From an uncultured Prevotella sp. (lineage in GTDB: Bacteria > Bacteroidota > Bacteroidia > Bacteroidales > Bacteroidaceae): a DNA stretch of 64,000 nt. Every line of letters begins with the position of its first letter. The stretch's first letter is position 1. The stretch is from the NCBI GenBank assembly GCA_900316295.1, contig ONCJ01000002.1:1-64000 (forward strand), written 5' to 3'. Below are positions 26,101 through 35,126 of the stretch, in pieces. The position numbers and the translations under genes were made by a program. The notes below the pieces were generated by a model that worked only from the letters and a program-made list of their open reading frames with translations, did no database searches and was not told where the DNA came from.

Positions 26101-26402
26101 CGACCATCAACGATCCTAACGATAACGACCGTTGGAGCGACCGCTATATCGAGGATGGAAGCTATATCCGTCTGAAGAATATCTCTCTTGGCTACACCTT
26201 CCCAAAGAAGTGGATAAGCAGATTTGGTATTGAGAGCTTACGTCTCTATTGCAACATTCAGAACCTCATCACTATCACAGGTTATGATGGTTACGATCCT
26301 GAAATCGGTGCATCTACACAGAGCGCTAATGTGCTTGGACTGGATAATGCTCGTTATCCTTCTCCAACCAGCTACTCTTTTGGTCTTAATGTATCATTCT
26401 AA
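23124..26402 (+). CDS. SusC-like TonB-dependent outer-membrane transporter
   Basis: The 1092-residue outer-membrane protein imports mannan oligosaccharides with SusD, powered by TonB-ExbBD. The order is: signal peptide (about 1-28), a CarboxypepD_reg-like domain at about 40-115 (GTVTDAEGPIIGATVRVKG, FSIDVPAGATLEISYVGY), the SusC signature VVVGYGTMKKSDLSG with the TonB-box region near 125, the plug with RVRGTATINANAEPLYVIDG and DASATAIYGAQGANGVVLI, and a C-terminal 22-strand barrel ending in YSFGLNVSF with the terminal Phe needed for Bam assembly. The length is typical. It is the first gene of the plus arm and starts 22 bp upstream of susD. Confidence 0.97.
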   Translation: MNNCGKVKLLAALFSFILFGGYLNQAYAADNAKQPLAAEQTKKVTGTVTDAEGPIIGATVRVKGSTVGAVTDIDGNFSIDVPAGATLEISYVGYVTREVKVGNQSVINVVLTQDAESLEEVVVVGYGTMKKSDLSGASVSLGESAVKGSIITSLDQSLQGRAAGVTAVSTSGAPGSSSSIRVRGTATINANAEPLYVIDGVPIQSQGTSGASYGLGDALGNGSVSTISPLSTIDPADIVSMEILKDASATAIYGAQGANGVVLITTKRGKAGDAKFSYNGMVGWNRQTKRLDLMNLREYAEYYNSFAEIGEASYTGALSDPSILGKGTNWQDAVFQTAFQHSHQISAQGGSDKVQYYVSGSYMDQEGTIIGSEFERFSFRTNLDAQLKKWLKLGFSATYSNTRDDLKLADSDEGLIGYSLTTIPSIPIYNVDGSYSSVSQEGYTNPNPIAMAMMDDILLKRQKLNGAIFLEVTPIENLVWHTEFGFDLGWNKGETYEPMVDLGTWKRASNESRIQKNSSTFWQIKNYLTYSRTFGLHSATAMVGQECWESKYDYTSIYNTGLPSDEVHNPALGTGTPQIGAGYGSSAMASFFTRWTYSYDNRYNATYTYRYDGSSNFGPNKRWAGFHSFAASWRFSNEKFVQSWAGDFLSNGKLRIGWGQTGNAGIGGYKWGSPLSRMETALGMSYRPAQIANKDIKWESQEQWNIGLDLGFFRDRVNLTIDWYNKESKDMLMQLQLPSYMGTSGNGSSALAAPWGNYGHIRNTGLEISLNTHPLVGAFEWDSELQFSINKNKLISLSDGSSNAQLIGYGQWTDVVSRTLVGESLFNFYGYVTDGVYKDLEDLETSPKPSAYPSNGVFTKNSTVYVGDIKYKDLNGDGVIDENDRANLGSPLPKWTFGWNNTFRYKNFDLNIFINGSVGNKVGNYLKMKMTHMNSTWTNQLVDVKNRSILKPIDPNKDYTGGMDRGDGQLIYYWYDDVTNVQLANPGGSMPRATINDPNDNDRWSDRYIEDGSYIRLKNISLGYTFPKKWISRFGIESLRLYCNIQNLITITGYDGYDPEIGASTQSANVLGLDNARYPSPTSYSFGLNVSF

Positions 26403-26424
26403 ACCAATATAAGACATAACGATT

Positions 26425-28188
26425 ATGAAACTATCAAATATTAAATATGTAGCTGTTGCGATGTTGTTCGGTTTCGCTATGACATCATGTGATGACTTCT
26501 TGGATCGTCCTGCAGAAGACGGATACAACGTTGACAACTACTATAAGTCAGATGACCAGTGCTATGCTGGTGTTAACTATCTGTATAATTCGCCTTGGTA
26601 TGACTTCCAGCGTGGATTCATCAAGGTGGGTGAGGTGCTCTCAGGTAACTACTACTGGGGTTCGTCTCCATATATGAACTTTTCTGTAAACGGTTCAGAC
26701 CAAGACCTTGTTAATATGTCCTATTCTCTTTGGGCTGTTATCGGTCATGCCAATACTGTTTACAACAACCTTAAAGGCGCTTCTGCTTCTGAGGCTGTAA
26801 AGAACCAGTGTATGGGCGAGTGCCTTACATGGAAGGCTATGGCATACTTCTACCTTGTCCGCTCATTTGGCGATGTGCCCATCATTCACGATAACACAGC
26901 TGAGTTGTCTTCAGGTGCATACAACAGTGCCAAGAAGGTAAAGCGCTCTGATGTCTATGAGTATATCATAATGACTCTTGAGAAAGCAATGGAACTCCTG
27001 ATGAAAGAGGCTCCACAGGCTGGTCGTATCGATTACTATTCAGCAGAGGGTCTGCTGGCAAAAGTCTATCTGACAAAGGCTGGTGTTACCGGTTCTCTGA
27101 ATGCAGACGACCTGAGCAAGGCTGCATCTTATGCCAAGGATGTTATTGACAATTCTGGTCGTTCACTCCTTGAGAACTATGGCGACTTTTGGAAATTGTC
27201 AGAGTCACTCAACTCAGAGAGCCTTATTGCATGGCGTTGGACAGTTGGTTCTAACTGGACAAGCCAGAACACTCTCCAGAGTGACCTTGCCGTTGAGGGT
27301 ATGGATGAGTTTGGCGATGTATGGGGAGGCTGGAACGGTTGTTCCGTTGACCTTCAGGAGGCTTTCGGTATCAAGCTTCTTGAGAACAATCCAGATGCAT
27401 GGCTCAACAATATCGATACTCGTCTGAAGGCTACAATGTTCCTTCCAGGCTTCACCTACGATTACCTGTGGTCAGATCATGGTGGCTTCGACTACTTGAA
27501 GTTTATATATGACACAGACTATAATGAGGCAGCAACAGGTACACTACAGTCTGCTACTGGTGCCAACGTTGTTAAGCACTTGTATGGCAATACAGCCGAC
27601 CACGTAGCTGCAACCAATATTGCACCTGCTCGTATGTCTTACGCACTTCCTACACATATCCTCCGTCTGTCAGATATCTATCTGATATATGCTGAGGCAA
27701 TGCTTGGTGCAAGTCGTTCCACTTCTACCGATGCCAATGTACTGGCAGCTTTCAATGCCGTTCATCAGCGTGCTATTCCTACGGCAAACCCTGTAACCTC
27801 CGTTTCATGGAATGATATTTGGAAGGAGCGCCGTCTGGAATTGGCTATGGAGGGTGACCGTTGGTACGACTATGTACGCGTAAGCTACTATGATCCTCAG
27901 TTCTGTGTAGCTGAACTTACCTCTCAAAAACGTAATGCCTTCTGGGGACTTAACGACCTTTATAAGGGCTACTTTAAAGGTGGAACTTGGTCGCCTGATC
28001 CTTCAAAACAAGGCTACGATGATTCTACATCAGCTCCTAACGTTAACGTAATGCTCCGTGCTGATAGCGAGACTGGCAAGAGCTACTTTGCACTGCCAAT
28101 GTCTGCTGAGGATGTGCTCTTCAACCCGAACCTTGGATCAAATGTAGAGGGTGAGCATGTTGACGTTCGTACAACCTATTCTTACTAA
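26425..28188 (+). CDS. SusD-like surface glycan-binding lipoprotein
   Basis: The 587-residue lipoprotein has lipobox MTSC (Cys about 24) followed by DDFLDRPAEDGYN, the classic SusD start. The N-terminal TPR-like helices include MGECLTWKAMAYFYLVRSFGDVPI, and the C-terminal RagB/SusD block includes DIWKERRLELAMEGDRWYDYVR. SusD caps the SusC barrel as a hinged lid and binds the incoming mannan fragments. It is 22 bp after susC and 26 bp before the next lipoprotein gene, so all are one transcript. Confidence 0.96.
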   Translation: MKLSNIKYVAVAMLFGFAMTSCDDFLDRPAEDGYNVDNYYKSDDQCYAGVNYLYNSPWYDFQRGFIKVGEVLSGNYYWGSSPYMNFSVNGSDQDLVNMSYSLWAVIGHANTVYNNLKGASASEAVKNQCMGECLTWKAMAYFYLVRSFGDVPIIHDNTAELSSGAYNSAKKVKRSDVYEYIIMTLEKAMELLMKEAPQAGRIDYYSAEGLLAKVYLTKAGVTGSLNADDLSKAASYAKDVIDNSGRSLLENYGDFWKLSESLNSESLIAWRWTVGSNWTSQNTLQSDLAVEGMDEFGDVWGGWNGCSVDLQEAFGIKLLENNPDAWLNNIDTRLKATMFLPGFTYDYLWSDHGGFDYLKFIYDTDYNEAATGTLQSATGANVVKHLYGNTADHVAATNIAPARMSYALPTHILRLSDIYLIYAEAMLGASRSTSTDANVLAAFNAVHQRAIPTANPVTSVSWNDIWKERRLELAMEGDRWYDYVRVSYYDPQFCVAELTSQKRNAFWGLNDLYKGYFKGGTWSPDPSKQGYDDSTSAPNVNVMLRADSETGKSYFALPMSAEDVLFNPNLGSNVEGEHVDVRTTYSY

Positions 28189-28214
28189 TTCATTAAACGA
28201 AAAGATTTAGATAT

Positions 28215-29645
28215 ATGAACAAGTTAAGTCAATATACAAAAGGATTGCTTTTCGCGGCTCTGGCACTTGCTGGATTGACATTGTCTTCTTGCAAGGATCA
28301 GCCCGATGAGTACAAGGTTGCTGGTGGCAAACCAACAGTCAACTATATCCGTTGTCTCTCGTCAGAGGTCCACAACAACAAAGACGCAGAAGACATGCAT
28401 TATACCAATGGTGAGTTCGTTGTGGAAGCATCTCCACAGAGCACACTGGCTATCATCGGCGAGAACCTTCGCAGTGTCTATGAGGTTTACTTCAACGACC
28501 AGAAGGCAGTTCTTAACAGCAGCTATATCACCGATCGCTCTTTGATCATTGATGTACCTAAGACAGTGCCACACGAGGTAACCGACAAGATATACCTTGT
28601 TACTAAGAGTGGTGAAACCGTTGAGTACGACTTCCACGTCGTTATCCCAGCTCCAAACATCAGCCAGATGTCGTGCGAGTATGCAGAGCAGGGTTCACGT
28701 GTAACCTTCACTGGAGATTACTTCGTCAACTACGAGGATGTACCTCTTGAGGTTTACTTTACTGATGCTACAGGTGCAAAGATTCCTGCTACCATTAACA
28801 GCATCTCTGACGACTATACATCTGTTGATGTTACAATCCCGGAGGATGCTGCTGAGGGTCCAGTTACGATGACTTCTATCTATGGTACCGCAGTTTCTGC
28901 ATTCTACTATCTCGACAGCCGTGGCTTGATGTTCGACTTCGATAATGGTCGTGACGTACAGGGATGGCACAAGTCTGCTTATGCTATCGGTTCCGAGGGC
29001 GGCATCAAGGGCAACTACTACCAGCTTGGCGATGGTAGCGCTATAATGAAGGAAGCTGGCGACTGGGATGACAACAACTTCTCCTTCGAGTACTGGTGTG
29101 GCGACTGGAATACTCCACAGAGCTATCCAGATCCACAGGGTATCCGCCTGTTCGATATTGATGGTGTCGACCTCTCTGAACCAGAGAAGATGACTCTGAA
29201 GTTCGAGATGTGCATTCCTGCAAGCAACCCATGGCAGGCAGGTGCAATGCAGATAATCTTCGCGCCGACAGACTATGTTACTCTCAGTGGTAATAGCCCA
29301 GATGAGTTTGGTGAAAATGTAAAGGGTGCAAATAATATCTTCTTCCGTGGCGCAGCTGAGTTCAAGGATGATGCCTACTTCAAGGATAAGAAACCTCTGC
29401 CACGTGCCCTCTATCGTCCATGGACTACAACAGGTTCTTATGACACTGGCGGCAAGTGGGTAACAGTTTCCATTCCTATCGCATCCAGCTTCGTATACTC
29501 ATTCGACGGCTCTGGTCTTACCTTCAACCTGAAGGAGAGAGACTTCGCCAGCCTCACGATATTCGTCGTTGGTGGTGGTGTGAAGGGTACAGAGTGTGCG
29601 CCGATTATCAAGATTGATAATATTCGTGTAATTCCGAACAAATAA
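28215..29645 (+). CDS. IPT/TIG-domain surface glycan-binding lipoprotein
   Basis: The 476-residue lipoprotein (lipobox SSC, Cys about 26) has two IPT/TIG immunoglobulin-like modules at about residues 45-145 and 145-235 (STLAIIGENLRSVYEVYFND, then SRVTFTGDYFVNYEDVPLEVYF) and a C-terminal beta-sandwich of about 240 residues with many Trp and Tyr (DVQGWHKSAY, FEYWCGDWNTPQSYPDPQG). The layout is that of surface glycan-binding proteins in SusC/D loci, where the IPT modules space the C-terminal binding domain from the membrane. Mannan as ligand is inferred from the locus. Confidence 0.85.
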   Translation: MNKLSQYTKGLLFAALALAGLTLSSCKDQPDEYKVAGGKPTVNYIRCLSSEVHNNKDAEDMHYTNGEFVVEASPQSTLAIIGENLRSVYEVYFNDQKAVLNSSYITDRSLIIDVPKTVPHEVTDKIYLVTKSGETVEYDFHVVIPAPNISQMSCEYAEQGSRVTFTGDYFVNYEDVPLEVYFTDATGAKIPATINSISDDYTSVDVTIPEDAAEGPVTMTSIYGTAVSAFYYLDSRGLMFDFDNGRDVQGWHKSAYAIGSEGGIKGNYYQLGDGSAIMKEAGDWDDNNFSFEYWCGDWNTPQSYPDPQGIRLFDIDGVDLSEPEKMTLKFEMCIPASNPWQAGAMQIIFAPTDYVTLSGNSPDEFGENVKGANNIFFRGAAEFKDDAYFKDKKPLPRALYRPWTTTGSYDTGGKWVTVSIPIASSFVYSFDGSGLTFNLKERDFASLTIFVVGGGVKGTECAPIIKIDNIRVIPNK

Positions 29646-29666
29646 AACTCAAAAACTTAGATTGAT

Positions 29667-32111
29667 ATGAAAAAGTTTAAGAATATATTCGCACTGTTAG
29701 TGATAGCCCTCGTCGGGCTATCCCTGACGGGCTGTAGCGAAGACAATCTGGATACCAACCAGTATAAGGGAGGAGTCACACTGAATGTGTGGGGACCTAA
29801 CCCAGTGCTTCGCAATGGTCAGAGCTACCTGCGCTTCCTCGGAAGTAACCTTGATCAGATTTCGCAGGTTGTCATTCCAGGCGTTGGACCTATCACCAAC
29901 ATTGAGGTAGTTAAGTCGGGTGTTCCCAGTGAGATTCGTGTCCTTGTACCAAAAGACGGACCTATAGAGGGATACATCACTCTTATCACAAAAGACGATA
30001 AGGAGATCACTACCAATACCCAGCTGACATATACTGAGAATATCGTCTTCGAGAAGTTCTCTCCAGAGTCGGCTATGCCGGGCGAGGTCATCACTATCGA
30101 GGGTGACTACATGAACCTCATTCACATGATTGAGTTCGCCGATGGAGTATTCGTATCTGAGCAAGACTTCGTATCGCAAGACAGATATAAGATTGAGGTT
30201 GTCCTGCCAGAGGAGGCTCGCACAGGACGTATCAACCTGTATACCGCTGACCTTACTGTTGAGACCGAGGCTGACGAGGATGTTTCTTACAACATCATCA
30301 CTTCGGATGAGATCCTTGAAGTCGGCACTCCTACTGTAAGTAAGATTGCCGGACGTGAAGAAACCGATCCAATGGGTACCATCGTTTCTAAGGTGGGCGA
30401 GACCGTAACTATTACTGGTGCAAACTTCGACCTCATTGACGCTATCAAATTCGGCGAAGATGATAATATCTTCACTCTTGATGAGTTCTCTGTTAGCACT
30501 GACGGCAAGACTATCACCTTCCCATTGCCTGCTGAGGCTCCCGATGGTGCTATCAACCTTGTATGTCGTTCTGGTGTCGAGGTGCCTGCAGGTGTCCTTG
30601 AGACAGTAGCACCATCCAACTGCTCTGCAACTCCAAACCCAGTGAAGAATGGCGCACAACTTACCATCTCTGGTCAGGATATGGATGTTGTGGCAAGTGT
30701 TGAGTTCTTTGATAAGGATGGAGGCGTAATTGATGCAGGCGACATCACTGTTGCCGCAGGTAGTGTTGTCGTAGCAGCCGTTCCTGAGCTCGCAGTTGAG
30801 GGCAACCTTGTTCTGCGTATGGCTAATGGTAAGGGCGTTGAGGTTCCATTCACGCTGGTTAAGCCAGAGGTGACTGCCTACACACCAAGTCCTGCTAACG
30901 CTGGTGGTGCTCTCTCCATCGAGGGAACAGACCTCGACCTCGTAGCAAGCATCGCCTTTGGTGCAGGTGTCTACACCGTTAAGGAAGGTGATGCCAATGC
31001 AGACGGAACCATTCTCAACGTAACAGTTCCTATGGAAGGCGAGAGTGGTAAGCCTGTCTTTACTTTGAAGAATGGCATGACCGTTGAGGCTCCCGAAATT
31101 AGCATTAACGAGGCTAAGTTCTGTTATATTACAGAGATGCCAGCATTCGATGACAATACCACTCCTAAGGCTGGAGGTACATTTGAGGTTCCAGTTGCCA
31201 ATTATGATGTGCTTACCAATGTTTTTGTCAATGGTACTGAAGTACTTTATCTATACGATTATACAACAGAAAAATTGAGTTTTGGCATCCCTAAAGATGC
31301 TTCTGCAACATCTACCGTCAAACTCGTTTCTTCCAATGGAGAGATAGAATATGAGATTACTGTTATTCCTGCAGATTCTAAGTCTATTATTATCTTGACT
31401 GGTCCTATAAGTACAGGTGGTTGGAGTAATAATATAACTATACCTGCTGATGCGTTCACGAATCTTCCAGATGGTACCGTTACAATGGTAATACATTACT
31501 CTCTTGATGGTGGAGACGCAAAGATTAAATTCAATGACGGACACTGGACTAACATTAAGCTTGAAGGATGTACTGGTGAGACTGAATTCCTTTATGTGTT
31601 TGATCCAAATGAGACGAAGGCATATATTCCTCTGTCTGCAGACGACATTGCACACCTATCTGATCCAGCTCTTCTCGACTGGGGTGGCAGTATGTTTATC
31701 AATGGTAATAATGTCACAATCAACAAGATTGAACTTGTCGTGAAGCTGAATATGGAGAAAGATCTGAAGGGACTTGTACAGTGTAATGATGGATCAGACA
31801 TTGCATATCCATTTGCCTTTACTTGGGGTGCAGCTGGTCAGATAATCCTTTCTGGAGATGCCCTGTCATCACTTGGTCTGAAGAAAGGCTCTAAGTTGTT
31901 GGTATACAAGAACACTTCAAATACAGGACAGGTACAGATTAATTATGCAAGTAATGGATGGCCAAATATCACGACTATTACAGATTGGAATGGTAATGTT
32001 GATGTTCTTGAGTATGAATTCACTGATGATGTGGTATCAAGGGCTCTTACCGAAGGTCTTGCCATTCAAGGCGATCTTGGCGGCGTTACTAAGATTGCGA
32101 TATTTCCATAA
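29667..32111 (+). CDS. Large multi-IPT surface glycan-binding lipoprotein
   Basis: The 814-residue lipoprotein (lipobox LTGC, Cys about 23) carries about six IPT/TIG-like modules from residue 35 to about 555, each about 85 residues with an 'N-V-xGxNLDxI' type start (LRFLGSNLDQISQVVI, TIEGDYMNLIHMIEF, TITGANFDLIDAIKF, TISGQDMDVVASVEF, SIEGTDLDLVASIAF). Two C-terminal beta modules follow: about 575-695 (IILTGPISTGGWSNNITI) and about 695-814 (PFAFTWGAAGQIILSGDAL), which resemble the tandem modules of the protein at 6350. The long arm would carry the binding tip well away from the cell. It is 21 bp after the previous gene. Confidence 0.8.
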   Translation: MKKFKNIFALLVIALVGLSLTGCSEDNLDTNQYKGGVTLNVWGPNPVLRNGQSYLRFLGSNLDQISQVVIPGVGPITNIEVVKSGVPSEIRVLVPKDGPIEGYITLITKDDKEITTNTQLTYTENIVFEKFSPESAMPGEVITIEGDYMNLIHMIEFADGVFVSEQDFVSQDRYKIEVVLPEEARTGRINLYTADLTVETEADEDVSYNIITSDEILEVGTPTVSKIAGREETDPMGTIVSKVGETVTITGANFDLIDAIKFGEDDNIFTLDEFSVSTDGKTITFPLPAEAPDGAINLVCRSGVEVPAGVLETVAPSNCSATPNPVKNGAQLTISGQDMDVVASVEFFDKDGGVIDAGDITVAAGSVVVAAVPELAVEGNLVLRMANGKGVEVPFTLVKPEVTAYTPSPANAGGALSIEGTDLDLVASIAFGAGVYTVKEGDANADGTILNVTVPMEGESGKPVFTLKNGMTVEAPEISINEAKFCYITEMPAFDDNTTPKAGGTFEVPVANYDVLTNVFVNGTEVLYLYDYTTEKLSFGIPKDASATSTVKLVSSNGEIEYEITVIPADSKSIIILTGPISTGGWSNNITIPADAFTNLPDGTVTMVIHYSLDGGDAKIKFNDGHWTNIKLEGCTGETEFLYVFDPNETKAYIPLSADDIAHLSDPALLDWGGSMFINGNNVTINKIELVVKLNMEKDLKGLVQCNDGSDIAYPFAFTWGAAGQIILSGDALSSLGLKKGSKLLVYKNTSNTGQVQINYASNGWPNITTITDWNGNVDVLEYEFTDDVVSRALTEGLAIQGDLGGVTKIAIFP

Positions 32112-32123
32112 CTATAAAATTCA

Positions 32124-33686
32124 ATGATTATGAAACTGAATAAAATATTTTCAACTATTGCTCTGGCAGCTGCGGTCTTCGGACTCGCAGCCTGCTCAGA
32201 CACGGATGCGAAGTATACTGTTGCTGACGTGGATGCTCCAAAGTGGGTGTCGATAACACCTAATGAGAGTGGCGTGCTTCTCTTTGGTGAGCGTACTGTT
32301 ACAGTTACTTTCGACAAGAATGTGTTCTTTGCAACGAAGAACCTCGATAAGATTACTCTTAATGGTGTGCCTGTAAAGAAGGCGCTGGTGCTTGGCTCAA
32401 GTCCTTCGTTGACGATTACTGCTACACCAGACTTCAACAAGAAGCAGACTCTTGTTATTCCTGCAGGACTGATTCTCAATTCACAAAAAGAGCCTTACGA
32501 CAAGGATATCGTAGTGACATGGGAACTGCAAGACCTGCCAAGCAATACTGCTACAGAGATGACGAAGAAACTGGGCTGGGGTTGGAACCTCGGTAACCAC
32601 TTCGACACAAGCAACATGGAGTGGGGCTATTGGGACGGCGTAGAGACCCTGAGCGCTGCACCTTTCAACACTCTGGCTTCTGCTGGTGCAAAGACCGTTC
32701 GTATCCCGACTACGTGGACCAACCACATGGATGAGAATGGTGTTATCTCTGCCGACTACCTCAATGAGGTTGCTGACGTAGTAGACAAGGCTATGGGGGC
32801 TGGTCTCAATGTCATCCTGAACACTCATCACGACTCCTTCGAGGATAAGCTCGGTGAGGCTGCCACCAACCCGGTATATGCTGCGGAGGCTAAGGAACTG
32901 ATTGCATCCTTGTGGAGTCAGGTGGCTACCAAGTTCAAGGATTATGACGACAAGCTCATCTTCGAGACTTTCAATGAGGTACATGCAGGTGACGATTGGA
33001 ACACTGGCTCGGAAGCTCAGTTCAAGACTCTCAACGAGTGGAACCAGATAGCTGTTGATGCTATCCGTGAAACTGGTGGCAATAACGCAACTCGCTGGAT
33101 TGGTGTGAGCGGTTTTGCTGCTAACATCGACCTCACTATCGCACATCTCAAGTTGCCCGAAGATGCAGCTAACCGCATTATGGTGGGTGTTCACTGCTAT
33201 GATCCTTATGGCTTCTGTCTGCAGCCAGTAGACGAGAAGAAGGGTGTAGAGACCTATAACAGCTGGGGCCACAACGCAAATGCCAAGACTTCTGTCTCAG
33301 GCTCTAACGAGCAGACCGTGATGGATCAGCTCTTCAAGCTGCGCACCGCATACATTGAGAAGGGCATTCCTTGCTATCTCGGTGAGTATGGCTGCGTGCT
33401 CCATCCTTCTGATGTAGGTCAGGCTTTCCGTCAGTACTATCTGGAGTTCTTCTGCCGCTGCGCTTACTTGGCAGGTATCCCAATGTTTGTATGGGATAAC
33501 AACGTGTCTACTCCTGGCAACGAGGCAAGTGGATATGTAAACCATGGTTCGGGCGCATTCGTTGCTGATGGTGCTACTATCGTTCCGATGATGATCAATG
33601 CTTGCACCAATACTGATGACGACAACTACTGGTTTGATACTATCTGGAATAAGTCGCCAGAGCAACCAGCAGACCCTGAGGAATAA
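32124..33686 (+). CDS. Surface GH5 endo-glycanase lipoprotein
   Basis: The 520-residue lipoprotein has lipobox LAAC (Cys about 24). Residues of about 38-135 form an Ig-like (Big_5/SbsA-like) beta domain, and about 145-510 the GH5 barrel. Visible sites are GWGWNLGNHFD, VRIPTTW, NTHHDSF, acid/base Glu285 in ETFNEVHAGD, HCYDPYGF and nucleophile Glu421 in YLGEYGCV. GH5 includes both cellulases and mannanases; the mannan locus suggests beta-mannanase, but subfamily 4-like features (GWNLGN) would also fit glucan or glucomannan. The start may be MIMKL at 32124 or MKL at 32130. Confidence 0.9.
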   Translation: MIMKLNKIFSTIALAAAVFGLAACSDTDAKYTVADVDAPKWVSITPNESGVLLFGERTVTVTFDKNVFFATKNLDKITLNGVPVKKALVLGSSPSLTITATPDFNKKQTLVIPAGLILNSQKEPYDKDIVVTWELQDLPSNTATEMTKKLGWGWNLGNHFDTSNMEWGYWDGVETLSAAPFNTLASAGAKTVRIPTTWTNHMDENGVISADYLNEVADVVDKAMGAGLNVILNTHHDSFEDKLGEAATNPVYAAEAKELIASLWSQVATKFKDYDDKLIFETFNEVHAGDDWNTGSEAQFKTLNEWNQIAVDAIRETGGNNATRWIGVSGFAANIDLTIAHLKLPEDAANRIMVGVHCYDPYGFCLQPVDEKKGVETYNSWGHNANAKTSVSGSNEQTVMDQLFKLRTAYIEKGIPCYLGEYGCVLHPSDVGQAFRQYYLEFFCRCAYLAGIPMFVWDNNVSTPGNEASGYVNHGSGAFVADGATIVPMMINACTNTDDDNYWFDTIWNKSPEQPADPEE

Positions 33687-33717
33687 GGATTTATATTATA
33701 AAAATTGTTAGGAATAG

Positions 33718-33748
33718 GGGCGGGCGCCTGAGTGCCCGCCCTTATTTT
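33718..33748 (+). terminator. GC-rich hairpin after the GH5 gene
   Basis: GGGCGGGC pairs with GCCCGCCC around a nine-base loop, followed by TTATTTT. It separates the five-gene susC transcript from the two GH26 genes, which therefore need their own promoter or read-through. Confidence 0.8.
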
Positions 33749-33840
33749 CAAAATATGTAATCAGGCGTTCTGTAAGGTAAAATCATCCGATTCATGATAC
33801 AAAGTCATCCTACTTGTAATGTAATAACGTTGGTGTTATG

Positions 33841-33928
33841 AAGTAATATATCATATATTGGTAAGTAATATATCATATATTGGTAAGTAATATATCATAT
33901 ATTGGTAAGTAATATATTATATATTACC
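33841..33928. repeat. Four 22-bp tandem repeats, each with a 15-bp palindrome
   Basis: The unit AAGTAATATATCATATATTG (plus GT) repeats exactly three times and once with small changes. Each holds the perfect palindrome AATATAT-N-ATATATT, at 33845-33859, 33867-33881, 33889-33903 and 33911-33925. The array ends 43 bp before the ATG of the GH26 gene. It may be an operator array or a length-variable repeat. Confidence 0.9.
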
Positions 33929-33971
33929 TGAAGAAAGGATAAGTATTGAGTTAGAAAAACACACAAACTAA

Positions 33972-35090
33972 ATGATGAACAAGCTATTTTTAATTTTATC
34001 TACCGCACTTTTCTTATTTGCGTGTAGTGGTGGCGACGATAGTACTTCGCCTGCCCCTACACCTACTCCCATTCCTTCGGAGCCCGTAACAGCATCAACC
34101 GATGCGGCTAAGAAACTATACAAGTATCTGTATGATCAGTATGGCAAGAAGACAATATCCAGCGTTATGGCTAATGTCAACTGGAACAACGACTGTGCGG
34201 AGAAGATTCATACCCTCACGGGCAAGTATCCGGCAATGAACTGCTATGACTTTATCCATATCTGCTATTCTCCAACTAACTGGATTGACTATACAAGCAT
34301 TACTCCTGTGCAGTCGTGGGTGAACAAAGGCGGACTGGTACAGCTGATGTGGCACTTTAATGTACCTAAGAGCTCTACTTCGGGTATTAGTGAAGTCACA
34401 TGTACTCCAAGCGAGACTACCTTCCGTGCAAAGAATGTCTTTACCTCGGGATCATGGGAAAACAAGTGGTTCTACGAGCAGATGGACAAGGTGGTGGCCA
34501 CTCTCTTGAAACTTCAGGACGCTGGCATTGCCGCTACTTGGCGCCCCTTCCACGAGGCTGCTGGTAATGCCACCTACAAGCAACAGGCTGCATGGACCAC
34601 ATCCTGGTTCTGGTGGGGCTATGATGGACCGGAAATATACAAGAAATTGTGGCGGACGATGTTCGACTACTTCAAGCAGAAGGGTGTCAACAACCTCATC
34701 TGGACTTGGACCACGCAGAACTATAATGGCAATAGTAGCCAATACAACAACGATGCCAGCTGGTATCCTGGCGATGAATATGTAGACATCGTCGGCAGAG
34801 ACCTCTATGGCTACAGTGCAGCAAAGGAAAAACAGGAGTATACCGAGATACAAGCTCGCTATCCCAATAAGATGATCCATCTTGCAGAGTGTGGATTGGA
34901 TGGCAATACCGGTACAATGCCTGCCCAGCCAGGTGCTGCTTGGACCGCGGGAGCAAAGTGGGGCGTGTTTATGGTTTGGTATTTGCAGAATACGGGCTCT
35001 ACGGATACGATGTGTAATGACAACTGGTGGAATACGGCTATGAAGAATAGCTATGTCATTACGCGGGATCAGGTGCCAAGCCTGAAGTAG
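33972..35090 (+). CDS. Surface GH26 beta-mannanase lipoprotein
   Basis: The 372-residue lipoprotein has lipobox FAC (Cys18) followed by SGGDDST and a Pro-Thr-rich linker of about 15 residues, a typical surface anchor. The GH26 barrel has acid/base Glu195 in ATWRPFHEAAGNAT and nucleophile Glu306 in HLAECGLD, with SWFWWGYDGPEIYKKLW between. It differs clearly from the other two GH26 proteins, which share GYMxGHxDDxxYG and the WHENNGSWFWWG or FHEHTGSWFWWG form, so it represents a separate GH26 branch, probably endo-acting on the polymer (inference). Confidence 0.92.
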   Translation: MMNKLFLILSTALFLFACSGGDDSTSPAPTPTPIPSEPVTASTDAAKKLYKYLYDQYGKKTISSVMANVNWNNDCAEKIHTLTGKYPAMNCYDFIHICYSPTNWIDYTSITPVQSWVNKGGLVQLMWHFNVPKSSTSGISEVTCTPSETTFRAKNVFTSGSWENKWFYEQMDKVVATLLKLQDAGIAATWRPFHEAAGNATYKQQAAWTTSWFWWGYDGPEIYKKLWRTMFDYFKQKGVNNLIWTWTTQNYNGNSSQYNNDASWYPGDEYVDIVGRDLYGYSAAKEKQEYTEIQARYPNKMIHLAECGLDGNTGTMPAQPGAAWTAGAKWGVFMVWYLQNTGSTDTMCNDNWWNTAMKNSYVITRDQVPSLK

Positions 35091-35126
35091 AAACAATTAG
35101 TAATAAGATGATACAAACAAAATAGA

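Noticed and set aside
29718..30659. Minus-strand ORF of 313 codons inside the multi-IPT gene
   Set aside because: Shadow of repetitive IPT coding sequence with Ser/Cys-rich composition and no promoter.
33841..33928. Tandem repeats as a CRISPR array
   Set aside because: Units are contiguous with no unique spacers and there are no cas genes; the same holds for 61251-61310 and 62506-62633.
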